NCBI RefSeq assembly: GCF_000577275.2
Contig: NZ_CBYB010000006.1
Coordinates: 1 to 27,952, forward strand
Origin: Rhizobium favelukesii
Lineage (GTDB): Bacteria > Pseudomonadota > Alphaproteobacteria > Rhizobiales > Rhizobiaceae
Reading direction: 5' to 3'
DNA: 27,952 nucleotides
Program-made: the position numbers and the translations under genes
Notes under the pieces: model-generated
Database searches by the model: none
Told to the model about the DNA's origin: nothing
Seen by the model: only the letters and a program-made list of their open reading frames with translations
In this document: piece after piece, positions 1-7,637 of the stretch
How positions within the stretch are numbered: the stretch's first letter is position 1
Layout: every line of letters begins with the position of its first letter

Positions 1-223
1 CCAACTTTCTCCCCGCGGGCCGCTCCCGGCGAAGCTTGACCCAGTTGCGCAACTGATTGGCATTGATCCCGTGGGCGAGCGCCAGGCCTGCTATCGATAT
101 CCCCGGCTCAAGGGCCGCATCGATCAAACGCTCCTTCTCAACAGGATCAAACCGCCGCTTTCCGTTGCGAAGAATCTTCGTCACCCGAAGCGACCTCAAT
201 GGGCCCACGCCAGTCAATGTCAT
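1..223 (-). CDS. IS66/IS3-type transposase OrfA, partial (runs off left edge)
   Basis: A minus-strand reading frame starts at ATG 221-223 and stays open for 74 codons to the window edge, so the C-terminus is outside. The visible part has a basic patch (about residues 20-30, KILRNGKRRF) and then a helix-turn-helix with the pattern EKERLIDAALEPGIS, GLALAHGINANQLRNW and a basic tail. This is the layout of small accessory transposase proteins of IS66/IS3 elements, which bind the element ends. The IS66 ends and the partner genes are not visible. The short inverted repeat at 226-249 sits just upstream of the start. It abuts a truncated IS110 gene on the other strand, which suggests that one element truncated the other here. 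Family assignment is from motif recall only. Confidence 0.6.
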   Translation of the reverse strand, partial: MTLTGVGPLRSLRVTKILRNGKRRFDPVEKERLIDAALEPGISIAGLALAHGINANQLRNWVKLRRERPAGRKL

Positions 224-225
224 TA

Positions 226-249
226 TGTCCACAGTCTCCGTTGTGGACA
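226..249. repeat. 8-bp inverted repeat upstream of OrfA
   Basis: TGTCCACA (226-233) and TGTGGACA (242-249) are perfect inverted arms around an 8-base spacer. They lie 3 bases upstream of the OrfA start. This could be an operator or part of an element end. Nothing decides between these. Confidence 0.4.
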
Positions 250-304
250 CAGAATCAATCAGGACGCTCCAATTGAACAGGTGCAGGGATTTGCGCGCTT
301 ACAT

Positions 305-1093
305 ATAGCCGAGTTGCTCGCTCGGTTTGAGCAGCTCCAACTGAAGGCGCGGCTACGAACAGGGAAGTCGTTTCCCATCGTGACGATCCAAGAGGCTGGA
401 TTGGATGGCTTTTGGATCCATCGGGTTCTGGAAGCGAACGGGATTGAGAGTTACGTAGTTGATGCAGCTTCTATCGCGACCTCTCGTCGACGTCGGCGCG
501 TTAAGACCGACAAGATTGATGGAGAGGCACTGGCGCGGACATTGCTGGCATTCAAGCGTGGCGAGCCACGTGTGTGCGCAATGGTCAGAGCGCCAGATCC
601 AGAGGACGAAGACCGGCGTCGAATCTGCCGGGAACGCAAAGTGTTGATTGCGGAGCGAGTAAGGCATGTTAATCGCGTCAAGGGTCTACTTTTCGCCCAG
701 GGCGTCAGCGGCTATCAACCGCTTCGCAAAGATCGCCGCATACGCCTTGAGGAGCTTTGCACCGGAGACGGCCGTGGCTTGCCGAAGCATCTCAAGGCTC
801 AAATAAATCGAGAACTCGATCGTCTTGAGTTGCTGCTTGAGCAAATCGCCGAGGTGGAGAGCGAGCGTAATTCCCTGCTTTCCGTACATGAGCCGCTAGC
901 GTCTGAGGCACCGGCGCCGGCAATGTTGCTTACCTTAAAAGGTGTCGGCGCTGAGTTTGCCGCCGTTCTTTGGACCGAAGCGCTGTGCCGACATTTTGAT
1001 AATCGGCGGCAGATTGCCGCCTATGCAGGTTTGACACCGACCCCATGGATGAGCGGGACGATTGACCACGAACAAGGTGTCTCAAAAGCAGGG
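305..1093 (+). pseudogene. IS110-family transposase, 5' part (truncated start, split by IS91-family element)
   Basis: The reading frame encodes most of an IS110-type transposase, in which an N-terminal DEDD RuvC-like domain is followed by a Transposase_20 domain. Visible landmarks are EAGLDGFW, the KTDKID block, RHVNRVKGLL, and the C-terminal helix-hairpin-helix region LLTLKGVGAEFAAVL followed by RQIAAYAGLTPTPW. The frame is open from about position 71, but recognisable homology begins near 305. The first roughly 40 residues, with the first catalytic Asp, are missing or out of frame. The similarity breaks at GVSKAG (codon ending 1093) and resumes at NPRLRT at 3591, exactly where the family sequence would continue. 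Two separated halves of one gene are therefore seen. As it stands the protein would be inactive. Confidence 0.85.
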
Positions 1094-1104
1094 ATTGAAC
1101 TAAG
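1092..1104. repeat. Left copy of 13-bp inverted repeat of the IS91-family element
   Basis: GGATTGAACTAAG at 1092-1104 is the exact reverse complement of 3517-3529. It overlaps the junction with the IS110 gene and includes the tetranucleotide GAAC, the type of target reported for IS91. Confidence 0.7.
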
Positions 1105-1199
1105 CCGCTGATCGCGGCGATTTGAGGCGGGCTTTGACGAGAGCCCCCTGACTGAGAGGATGGTTGTGTTGCAACCCACCCTTCAGACAGGAGGCCCCG

Positions 1200-2063
1200 A
1201 TGGCTGAGATAAGCCCTCTTCGCCGCCGGATGATTGAGGACATGACGGTCCGCAATCTATCCCCGGCGACACAGCGATCCTATATTAATGCAGTCCAGAA
1301 GTTCAGCCGCTATTTCGGCCGATCGCCCGATCGGCTCGGTCCTGCAGATATTCACACCTTTCAGGTTCACCTCGTTTCAACCGGGATATCGTGGGCATCG
1401 TTAAACCAGATCGTGTGTGCTCTTCGATTTTTCTATGGGATCACGCTTGGCCATGACGATGTCCCTGATCGGATCCCCTATGCGCGCGAACCACGCAAGC
1501 TCCCTATTGTTCTATCGGCGGACGAGGTGGCTCAATTTCTTGAGGCGGTCTCCAGTCTGAAGGCGCGCGTTGCGCTGACCACAGCTTATGCCGCGGGCCT
1601 CAGGATCGGTGAGGTCTGTGGACTGGAGGTCGGGGATATCGACAGCTCCCGGATGGTGATCCATGTTCGCCATGGCAAAGGGGCCAAAGCCCGTTACGTT
1701 ATGCTGTCAAACGAACTCCTCGGCATCCTGCGCCGCTATTGGCGCCTGTCACGTCCCACAACGTTCCTTTTTCCAGGGCGTGATGCTGACAAGCCGATCG
1801 AACCGACCGTTTTGAATGCCGCCTGCCGGTCGGCGGTTGCCGCGACAGGCCTTTCAAAGCGCGTCACCGTTCATACGTTACGGCATTCCTTTGCCACGCA
1901 CCTGCTGGAGAATGGGACCGATATCCGGATCATCCAGGTCCTGCTTGGCCATGCCCATCTGTCGAGCACGGCACACTATACGCAGGTTTCCACCGACACG
2001 ATCAGGTCGACAGCCAGCCCCCTTGATCGGTTGCGACTGGAGGTGACGCCGCCGGAAGCGTAA
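1200..2063 (+). CDS. Tyrosine recombinase/integrase of the IS91-family element
   Basis: This is a 287-residue site-specific recombinase of the XerC/XerD (phage integrase) type. The N-terminal SAM-like DNA-binding domain spans about residues 1-100 (RNLSPATQRSYINAV, NQIVCALRFFYG). In the catalytic domain the usual residues are visible: Arg in AGLRIGEVCGL, Lys in HGKGAKARYVML, the H-x-x-R in HTLRHSFATHLL, the later His in LLGHAHLSS, and the Tyr in TAHYTQVS. The start at ATG 1200 is chosen because AGGAGG lies just upstream. An ATG 36 bases earlier is possible but has no such site. It ends 4 bases before the transposase start, so the two are probably co-transcribed. The gene looks intact. It probably acts with the Y2 transposase of the same element, though its exact role is not clear from sequence. 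Confidence 0.9.
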   Translation: MAEISPLRRRMIEDMTVRNLSPATQRSYINAVQKFSRYFGRSPDRLGPADIHTFQVHLVSTGISWASLNQIVCALRFFYGITLGHDDVPDRIPYAREPRKLPIVLSADEVAQFLEAVSSLKARVALTTAYAAGLRIGEVCGLEVGDIDSSRMVIHVRHGKGAKARYVMLSNELLGILRRYWRLSRPTTFLFPGRDADKPIEPTVLNAACRSAVAATGLSKRVTVHTLRHSFATHLLENGTDIRIIQVLLGHAHLSSTAHYTQVSTDTIRSTASPLDRLRLEVTPPEA

Positions 2064-2067
2064 TCGG

Positions 2068-3255
2068 TTGCGGCCCACCTTCGAAGTCGCCGACATCTTT
2101 CGGCGGCATGGGGGCCCTTACAGACGAGAGAACGCCGGTCATCTTGGCCGCGGCGAACGACGCGTCATGGGGGCGATAGAAGCCTGCCGGACACCCAGGC
2201 TCGGTGGTCACGTCGATGCTTGCGATGAGTGCGGCAGAACCCGCATCTCCTATAACTCTTGCCGTAATCGCCACTGCCCGAAGTGTCAGGGAGCTGCTCG
2301 CAAGGAGTGGGTCGACGCACGCATCGCCGATCTCTTGCCGGTCCCGTATTTCCACATGGTCTTCACGCTACCACGTGGCCTCGCTGAGATCGCCTTCCAG
2401 AACAAGGCGGTTGTCTATGCATTGCTGATGCGGATCTCGGCCGAGACGCTACAGGCCATTGCGGCCAATCCCAAATGGCTGGGCGCCGAGATCGGCGTCA
2501 CCGCCGTGCTCCACACCTGGGGCCAGGCGATGACCCACCATCCCCACGTCCATTGTGTCGTGCCGGGCGGCGGTCTTTCATCAGACAGATCAAGCTGGGT
2601 TGCATCCCGACCGGGCTTCTTTCTACCCGTTCGCGTGTTATCGCGCCTGTTTCGCCGGCTTTTTCTGGCAGCGCTTGCTGGAGCCTTCGCCAGGGGTGAA
2701 CTGCACTTCTTCAACGAACTCGCTCATCTAAACGATGACAACACATTCACCCGCCATCTTGCCCGCGCTCGCAGTATCGAATGGGTTGTCTATTCGAAGC
2801 CGCCATTCGGCGGGCCGGATCAGGTGCTCGCCTATCTTGGCCGCTACACCCATCGCGTCGCCATCGCAAACAGCCGCATCGCTCATGCTGATGGCGACCA
2901 TGTGGCCTTCCGATGGAAAGATTATCGTGCCAACGGTCGCGACCGTGAGAAGATCATGCGTCTTCATCCCCACGAGTTTATCCGGCGCTTTCTCCTTCAT
3001 GTGCTTCCGGACGGCTTCCACCGCATGCGCCACTTCGGCTTTCTCGCCAATTGTCATCGACGGGATCGTATCAGCCTCTGCAGAAGCCTCCTCGGCCAAC
3101 CATCACCAACAAACGGGCGATCCCATTCGACCAAATCGCAGCAGGCCCATTCCCAAGAATGCCCCGACTGCCGGCGCCCCATGCGTCGGACCAGCATCAC
3201 CATTGCGCCTATTGCACCGCCTCGACCATCATCCTTCCGGTGCGATACATCATGA
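2068..3255 (+). CDS. IS91-family Y2 transposase
   Basis: This is a 395-residue rolling-circle transposase of normal length for IS91. An N-terminal zinc-binding region carries paired Cys motifs (DACDECG, then SCRNRHCPKC). A HUH metal site is seen in HHPHVHCVVPGGG. The two catalytic tyrosines are in YLGRYTHRVAI (Y-x-x-x-Y), followed by VAFRWKDYR and HVLPDGFHRMRHFGFLAN. The C-terminus has another Cys pair (CPDCRRP). The start is TTG at 2068, 4 bases after the recombinase stop. The gene appears complete. It nicks and transfers single-stranded DNA at the element ends. Confidence 0.9.
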   Translation: MRPTFEVADIFRRHGGPYRRENAGHLGRGERRVMGAIEACRTPRLGGHVDACDECGRTRISYNSCRNRHCPKCQGAARKEWVDARIADLLPVPYFHMVFTLPRGLAEIAFQNKAVVYALLMRISAETLQAIAANPKWLGAEIGVTAVLHTWGQAMTHHPHVHCVVPGGGLSSDRSSWVASRPGFFLPVRVLSRLFRRLFLAALAGAFARGELHFFNELAHLNDDNTFTRHLARARSIEWVVYSKPPFGGPDQVLAYLGRYTHRVAIANSRIAHADGDHVAFRWKDYRANGRDREKIMRLHPHEFIRRFLLHVLPDGFHRMRHFGFLANCHRRDRISLCRSLLGQPSPTNGRSHSTKSQQAHSQECPDCRRPMRRTSITIAPIAPPRPSSFRCDTS

Positions 3256-3590
3256 TGTCCGACAATCAGCCTCTCAGAATATTCCCACGCGTTCAGTGCG
3301 TCTCCGGCGAGCGATATCGCTCGACCTCAGCCACTCAAAAGGCTGCGGATCCCTTCCAATATCGCAGAAAAGTCAGCGGAGACCTAGGCAAACCGCGCTT
3401 AAAAGCCCCATCCCCGGCTCAGTGTTGCCCGCAAAGCAGTCGGGACGAGATGCGGCGCCCTTCATCTCCGGCGGGTTGGCTCTCAATTCCCCATAGCAGC
3501 GTCAAACAACCCGCGCCTTAGTTCAATCCGGCTTACATGAGGTCGCCCGAATTCGCCGCACCGTCCATGCGCCCTCAAATAACCCTCCAG
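3256..3590 (+). other. IS91-family element 3' noncoding region with right inverted repeat
   Basis: This is 335 bases without a credible gene. Open frames here are shadows with unusual composition. It contains the right inverted repeat CTTAGTTCAATCC (3517-3529), followed by 61 bases up to the junction with the IS110 gene at 3591. By analogy with IS91 this end would contain the replication origin of the element. Confidence 0.55.
3517..3529. repeat. Right copy of 13-bp inverted repeat
   Basis: CTTAGTTCAATCC at 3517-3529 is the reverse complement of 1092-1104. It lies 61 bases inside the right junction rather than at it, so it may mark an internal functional site rather than the tip. Confidence 0.65.
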
Positions 3591-3812
3591 AATCCCCGGT
3601 TGCGCACCACGATGATTCAATTGTCCTGGCTATGGCTACGCAATCAGCCAGCGTCAGCGCTCAGTCGTTGGTTTGTGGATCGGGTCCAGTCGAATGGTGG
3701 ACGTTTAAAGAAAGCCGCGATAGTTGCCCTGGCGCGCAAGCTCCTTATCGCGCTGTGGAAGTTTGTCACTGCGGGTGTTGTCATCGAAGGGGCTGTTATG
3801 AAGACCGCCTGA
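3591..3812 (+). pseudogene. IS110-family transposase, 3' part
   Basis: This encodes the C-terminal 73 residues of the transposase begun at 305. It starts NPRLRTTMIQLSWLWLRNQP, continues ALSRWFVDRVQ and IVALARKLLIALWKF, and stops at TGA 3810-3812. The frame continues exactly from the codon ending at 1093, so removing 1094-3590 would restore a continuous gene. The upstream open codons (3537-3590) belong to the IS91-family element. Confidence 0.85.
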
Positions 3813-4210
3813 CGACCATAAAATGGCCGAACACACAAATCTTCCAGGACTGATCAATCCTGGCGGATCCAGGTGAACGAACCGCCTCTAAGTCGGGCTT
3901 CAAATGCCGCGCTTTAGATTGGTCCCGTTCTCCTGAGCCTTGCCGCTACGCAAGCGGGATAGTGGTGCTGCCGGACAAAACGGCGACCGTATGTGAGTTT
4001 GAACCGGCGACGGAAACGTGCCGCGTCATGCACGGTGGCTCAGCCATGGATTCGATACAAGCACCCTATGAAAAAGTGATTGATCTTGACGGCGAAATCC
4101 TCATGTGAGCTTGGAGGACCAACGTTGCTAGATGCGAGAGATGAAGGAAGCGGTCAGGGGCGTGCCACCTGAAATATTCCGCAACCACCGTGAACTTTCT
4201 TCTGTTCACG
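3813..4210. other. IS110 3' flank, no gene seen
   Basis: About 400 bases follow the IS110 gene with no convincing ORF, and part is probably the IS110 right end. At 4190-4221 two overlapping inverted repeats occur, GTGAAC/GTTCAC (4190-4195, 4204-4209) and TTCTGTT/AACAGAA (4200-4206, 4215-4221). They lie just after the end of the minus-strand reading frame at 4211 and could form alternative hairpins. There is no clear U-tract. Confidence 0.4.
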
Positions 4211-4438
4211 TTATAACAGAAATGCTAATTTCACGGCTATACGCTGAATGATGCGACTCATGCCGGCGTCTGCTGCCTCTACTTCGCCGAAATAGCTCAC
4301 CTCTCCATCCGGATTCGGCGACCGCAACCCCGCCTTGAACTCCTGGCGTGATGCGACCGGTATTCCCCTGATGTGGCTGATTTGAATCGGCTTATATATA
4401 TAAGAGGATGCGCAGCGACAATTTTGGATGTCCGCCAT
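4211..4438 (-). CDS. Small hypothetical ORF coupled to rpiR copy 1
   Basis: A 75-codon minus-strand frame starts at ATG 4436-4438, overlapping the stop of the upstream rpiR gene in a TGATG arrangement typical of translational coupling. I do not recognise the product. It includes GIPVASRQEF, NPDGEVSYFGEVEAADAG and a hydrophobic C-terminal end. No signal peptide or known motif is seen. It may be a truncated remnant of whatever gene once followed the regulator, because an IS110 end lies immediately downstream. Confidence 0.3.
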   Translation of the reverse strand: MADIQNCRCASSYIYKPIQISHIRGIPVASRQEFKAGLRSPNPDGEVSYFGEVEAADAGMSRIIQRIAVKLAFLL

Positions 4439-5355
4439 CAAGTTGACAGCACGTTCTGCAGCTGCTCAATGCGTTTTTTGGCCGAAGGGCCAAGATGGCA
4501 GATGACGTCTTCTACGAGAAGATTAAGAAAGCTTGTCACCGGCGCGTTGCTTTCCCAGAACATGTCGGCATCAGTGGCGATCCGGAAAACATTGTCCGTG
4601 AGATCTTGTGCCCAGTAGCAAACCGCATCCGTGACGATCACGAGATCGATGTTCGCTTGCGAGGCCTGCTGCGCCAAGAGCATGGCCTGCTTCGCGTAGC
4701 GCCGGACGTCCACGACGATGACGAGTGGTTTTCCGGCTTCATTCGCGAACAGTTCGCTGTAGGTCCCGCTGACGCCATCCATGAAGCGGACACGCGGGCG
4801 GGCATATTCGAGACGCATGGCAAAGTTCATAGCTAGGCCCCGCACGGTCTGAAAGCCCGCCACATAAACCCGATCCGCTTTGGCCACCAATGCGACAACG
4901 TGACTGAAGTGTGCCGTGCGGGCCAGCGCGTAGTTGCTGACGATTGCCTTCAGCTCCAAGTTGAGGCTCTTTGAAAGGTCCGGTGCGGCTTCGTCCTCCT
5001 CGCTCTTGGAACGATCCGGCGAGATTATACGTTCATAGCGCTCGCCCACGAGCCAGTCGATCTGATGAACGGTGCTGCGCAACTCCTCCTTCAGGGCGGA
5101 AAGGCCTTCATAGCCGAGGGAACGCAGGAAGCGTCCCACCGTCATAGCGCTGACATTCAGCTTGCGGGAGATCGAGGCCGCCGTCTCGAACGGGATCTCC
5201 CGGACATGGGTGAGAAGGTAAGCCGCGATGATGCTTTCTGCCCGCGAGATTGTCGCCCGCCGCTCCTTGATCTTCTCGACGAAAGGGTGGAAGACAGGCG
5301 CCTGATGCGCCGCATCTTTTCGGCTTATGCTATTCAGTCGTCCATAGTGGTGCAT
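4438..5355 (-). CDS. MurR/RpiR-family transcriptional regulator, copy 1
   Basis: This is an RpiR-type regulator with an N-terminal helix-turn-helix (ETAASISRKLNVSAMTVGRF, then LRSLGYEGLSALKEEL) and a C-terminal SIS domain that would bind a phosphorylated or amino-sugar-like effector (ADRVYVAGFQTVRGLAMNFA, LVIVVDVRRYAKQ, IDLVIVTDAVCYW). It is a close paralogue of the regulator at 11302-12210. The ATG used by that copy has become ATA here, and the frame instead runs upstream without a stop into the dmpA remnant. The first usable ATG is 5353-5355, within what used to be the dmpA C-terminus, giving about 305 residues. Whether it is still translated is uncertain. It probably once regulated the neighbouring amino-peptide genes. 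Confidence 0.75.
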   Translation of the reverse strand: MHHYGRLNSISRKDAAHQAPVFHPFVEKIKERRATISRAESIIAAYLLTHVREIPFETAASISRKLNVSAMTVGRFLRSLGYEGLSALKEELRSTVHQIDWLVGERYERIISPDRSKSEEDEAAPDLSKSLNLELKAIVSNYALARTAHFSHVVALVAKADRVYVAGFQTVRGLAMNFAMRLEYARPRVRFMDGVSGTYSELFANEAGKPLVIVVDVRRYAKQAMLLAQQASQANIDLVIVTDAVCYWAQDLTDNVFRIATDADMFWESNAPVTSFLNLLVEDVICHLGPSAKKRIEQLQNVLST

Positions 5356-5556
5356 GACGTCCTCTAGAGCATCATGGTCGATGTCGGCACACGTGCCGTG
5401 GCTTCGAAGAGCGTGTCGAGCCTGTTGTTGAGCAGGAAAGCGAGGTTGCCCATGGCAGGCGCGGCGACCGATTCGCTCTTGGTGAGCTTTGCCGTGGGGA
5501 AGGCAAGGCACAGGTCTCCGGGTCCGTCCTCGGACGGTGTTCCGATGCAGCATTAG
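5334..5556 (-). pseudogene. dmpA (P1-family aminopeptidase) C-terminal remnant
   Basis: In one minus-strand frame (about 5550-5390) the residues GTPSEDGPGDLCLAFPTAKL, then SESVAAPAMGNLAFL and LFEATA, match the C-terminal part of the intact DmpA-like protein at 12207-13337. The match then skips about 30 residues and shifts frame to IDHDALEDVMHHYGRLNS, which corresponds to its last residues (IEHDAVKEVMRNYGRLN). The first roughly 300 residues are gone. This is the decayed partner of rpiR copy 1. It shows that the dmpA-rpiR pair existed twice in this window. Confidence 0.8.
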
Positions 5557-5659
5557 GAAACGGGACTACCTCCCCCTACTCTACTGCGCATCAGCCCCGT
5601 CCATCAGCCGTTCCCGTGACGAGCCACTGCTGCGGCTCAAATGGACACCGGTACATATG

Positions 5660-5959
5660 TCAGTAATCACGACGATCGCCCGGCCGATGAAGCGATCCGG
5701 CGACCGAAAGCACGTGATCCCCGACATATGATCGAACGGATCTTGAGCCAAGCGTCGTCAAGACCTCGTTAGGTATAGAACCTATAGCTTTGGCGAGCTC
5801 ATCTAGCGATTGCGACGGGCCACAGACCTCGACCAGATCACCGAGCGACGGCTTTAGGTCGGCTGCCGAGCTAAGGTCAATGATCGATGTGTCTATGGAA
5901 ACGCGACCGATGACGTGGGCTGACCGACCCGTTATGTCGAGTGAATGGTAGTGAAGCAT
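5660..5959 (-). CDS. Stand-alone alanine racemase C-terminal domain
   Basis: This 99-residue frame matches only the C-terminal beta-domain of PLP alanine racemases. GRVSIDTSIIDL corresponds to the conserved GRVSMD, then come GDLVEVCGPSQSLDELAKAI and SIPNEVLTTLGSRSVRSYVG. The PLP-barrel with its lysine and the GYxDGYPR segment carrying the second catalytic base are absent, and the conserved Met of GRVSMD is Ile. It nevertheless has its own ATG with GGAGGA at 5963-5968, 56 bases after the ligase-like gene, so it looks translated. It cannot racemise alanine alone. It could be a truncated relic with a fortuitous start, or a domain working with another protein. No N-terminal remnant is found upstream, because that space is the ligase gene. 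Confidence 0.75.
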   Translation of the reverse strand: MLHYHSLDITGRSAHVIGRVSIDTSIIDLSSAADLKPSLGDLVEVCGPSQSLDELAKAIGSIPNEVLTTLGSRSVRSYVGDHVLSVAGSLHRPGDRRDY

Positions 5960-6015
5960 TGGTCCTCCGCACTGACTGCAACATTCTAGGGAAATGGCAG
6001 GGAAGCTGCCATTGG

Positions 6016-7101
6016 TTATCGCGGGCCGTAACGGATGCGGCTGGTCTCGATCTTGCGAACCTCTTCGCGACGCCTTTGGTCGATCTCATTGGAGGCAGCC
6101 AGCCCAATGACATGGCACAGATCGAAGCCGGCTTTTGCGAGCATCTTCGGAAAGATGCTTCCTGCCGTCAGACCCGGGACCGCATTGACTTCGAAGAAAT
6201 AGACGCGTTGCTGGTCATCGACGATGAAATCGAGGCGCCCGAAGGTGTGGAGCCTGAACTCCCGAGCAATCTTCGTTGACATCGAGAAGATGCGGGTCTG
6301 AAGGCTGTTCTCAATCTTATGGAACTCAACAGTGTAGCTGCCCTTCTGCGTCTTCTGGTCATAGCCGAGAAATCCCGAGGGATTATTGATCCGCGCAACC
6401 GGAAGTACCGTAACCTCATGGCGGTTGATCAAGACGCCGGAGGTGTACTCTGTTCCGACAATTCGTTGCTGGACCAAGAATGAGGCGTCATACGCAGCGA
6501 TCCGTTCGGAATAGGAACGAAGGCCCTCCTCCGAAAGATTGTCGAGGCACTCGGTGAGGAAGGATCCTCCGAGCGTGTTCGGCTTGAGAACACAGGGCCC
6601 AGTAAGGTGCCGCAGAGCCTCGGCTATGCCAGCGTCGAGATCACTTTGGGAGACGTGGATCGTCGGAATGGGGGTCAGCTCGGGACAAAGTCGATTGGCG
6701 ATTAAGCCCTGCAAATACTTATCTGCGGAGAGCATGGCCGCAGTTTTGTCACCAAAGCTGCCCGGGATATCATAGAATTGGGCAAGAGCCTGGATCTGAC
6801 CGTCCTCTCCGTCTTGGCCCTGAAGAAGTGAGAAGACGAAATTGCTGTCATTTTTTAGTATACAAGCAAGCGAGGTGAGCGAATAGGTCTCGGCACGAGT
6901 CGTAAACTCATCATGCTTCGGAAGGCGATCCCCGTCGAGGGCGAGCCTAAGCAAATCCCCGGATCGGCTGATATAATAAATAAATGCTGGTGAAATACTC
7001 GCATGAACAGCTTTGTTAAGGACGTCAGCGAAATGATTGTACATCGCAATCGACCAGTCGTGTTCAACGGACCGGCCACCATACATAAGTGCCAGTTGCA
7101 T
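6016..7101 (-). CDS. D-alanine-D-alanine ligase-like ATP-grasp enzyme
   Basis: This 361-residue protein has the full length of a Ddl. The N-terminal domain begins MQLALMYGGRSVEHDWS (family LFGGRSxEHxVS). The middle has SFGDKTAAMLSADKYLQ. The ATP-grasp core shows CVLKPNTLGGSF, FLVQQRIVGTEYTSGVLI, and the Mg-binding end FGRLDFIVDDQQRVYFFEVN with AVPGLT. ATP-dependent joining of two amino acids is the family reaction, in the cytosol. Several conserved loops are unusual: KPNTLGGSF instead of KPxxxGSSVG, and SFGDKTAAML instead of GSGVLASALAMDK. The substrate could therefore differ from D-Ala. It starts at ATG 7101 with AGAGGA 7 bases upstream, 62 bases after panD, so the two genes are probably one operon. 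Next to a beta-alanine-forming enzyme, a beta-alanine-containing product is a reasonable guess but unproven. Confidence 0.8.
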   Translation of the reverse strand: MQLALMYGGRSVEHDWSIAMYNHFADVLNKAVHASISPAFIYYISRSGDLLRLALDGDRLPKHDEFTTRAETYSLTSLACILKNDSNFVFSLLQGQDGEDGQIQALAQFYDIPGSFGDKTAAMLSADKYLQGLIANRLCPELTPIPTIHVSQSDLDAGIAEALRHLTGPCVLKPNTLGGSFLTECLDNLSEEGLRSYSERIAAYDASFLVQQRIVGTEYTSGVLINRHEVTVLPVARINNPSGFLGYDQKTQKGSYTVEFHKIENSLQTRIFSMSTKIAREFRLHTFGRLDFIVDDQQRVYFFEVNAVPGLTAGSIFPKMLAKAGFDLCHVIGLAASNEIDQRRREEVRKIETSRIRYGPR

Positions 7102-7163
7102 GGTCGTTTCCTCTTCGGACTGAGTTGCGGGGCGGCTTATTGCCAGGTTTGGACTGTCATCGT

Positions 7164-7637
7164 CTAGGCCGATCTCGCTGAGTCATCAGCGAGTGGCTCG
7201 GACCGGGATAAAGACCTTTCCATCGGTGAGCCCTCGCGGATCGCGAACGTAATCGCTCCATCCTCCCGGAGGCTGGCATCGTAGAACATGCGATCGCGGA
7301 CAGAATTGTCCCGATTGAACGTTAATACTCGCGGTTTGATCTCGGCGATCTGCTCCTTTTCAACGTACGCGGAGGAGCAAACGATGATCTCGTCTCCGAC
7401 CTGGCAGGTACGAGCGGCAGCTCCATTCAGCACACAGCAACGGGAACCCCTTTCACCATAAATGACATACGTGCTGATACGCGCACCTGACGCCTTGTTC
7501 CAGATGTCAACGAATTCCAGTGGAAAGATCCCCACCTCATCGCAGTGATCCGGGTCCAGTGTAATCGAACCGTGGTAGTTCAGATCTGCATCAGTGACAG
7601 TAATGCCATGAAGCTTGGCGGCTACGACTTTTCTCAT
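7164..7637 (-). CDS. panD: Aspartate 1-decarboxylase (PanD)
   Basis: This pyruvoyl enzyme converts L-aspartate to beta-alanine and CO2, normally for pantothenate synthesis. The processing site Gly23-Ser24 in YHGSIT is present (E. coli YEGSCA), as are Lys8/His10 of AKLHGITVTDADLNY, IWNKASGARISTYVI, GERGSR and LNGAAARTCQVGDEIIV. The length is 157 residues against about 115-140 usually. The extra residues are a polar C-terminal tail with no match I recognise. Start ATG 7637 has AGGA upstream and overlaps the stop of a 28-codon frame (ATGA). A panD next to a ligase-like gene on an accessory replicon, rather than with panB/panC, suggests that beta-alanine is made for another purpose or to boost coenzyme A supply. 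This last point is inference. Confidence 0.9.
   Translation of the reverse strand: MRKVVAAKLHGITVTDADLNYHGSITLDPDHCDEVGIFPLEFVDIWNKASGARISTYVIYGERGSRCCVLNGAAARTCQVGDEIIVCSSAYVEKEQIAEIKPRVLTFNRDNSVRDRMFYDASLREDGAITFAIREGSPMERSLSRSEPLADDSARSA

Larger units (their letters stand above)
1094..3590 (+). mobile_element. IS91-family element with tyrosine recombinase, inserted in IS110 transposase
   Basis: The boundaries come from the interrupted IS110 gene: the KAG codons end at 1093 and the following NPRLRT codons start at 3591, so the insert is about 2.5 kb. It carries a tyrosine recombinase and an IS91 Y2 transposase in tandem on the plus strand, an arrangement seen in many rhizobial IS91 relatives. 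IS91 elements move by rolling-circle transposition and make no target duplication, and none is evident. A 13-bp inverted repeat lies at 1092-1104 and 3517-3529. The right copy sits about 60 bp inside the junction. The 335 bp downstream of the transposase (3256-3590) hold no convincing gene and probably include the right end (oriIS). Confidence 0.8.

Noticed and set aside
71..305. N-terminal extension of the IS110 frame and an overlapping 83-codon frame from 57
   Set aside because: These bases are antisense to the OrfA fragment, and the translated residues do not resemble the IS110 N-terminus.
2735..3496. 253-codon plus-strand frame inside the IS91 transposase
   Set aside because: The transposase frame carries the catalytic motifs. 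This one has composition typical of an alternate frame.
5356..5553. 66-residue N-terminal extension of rpiR copy 1
   Set aside because: It is the out-of-frame reading of the dmpA remnant, as shown by the better match of another frame to intact DmpA.
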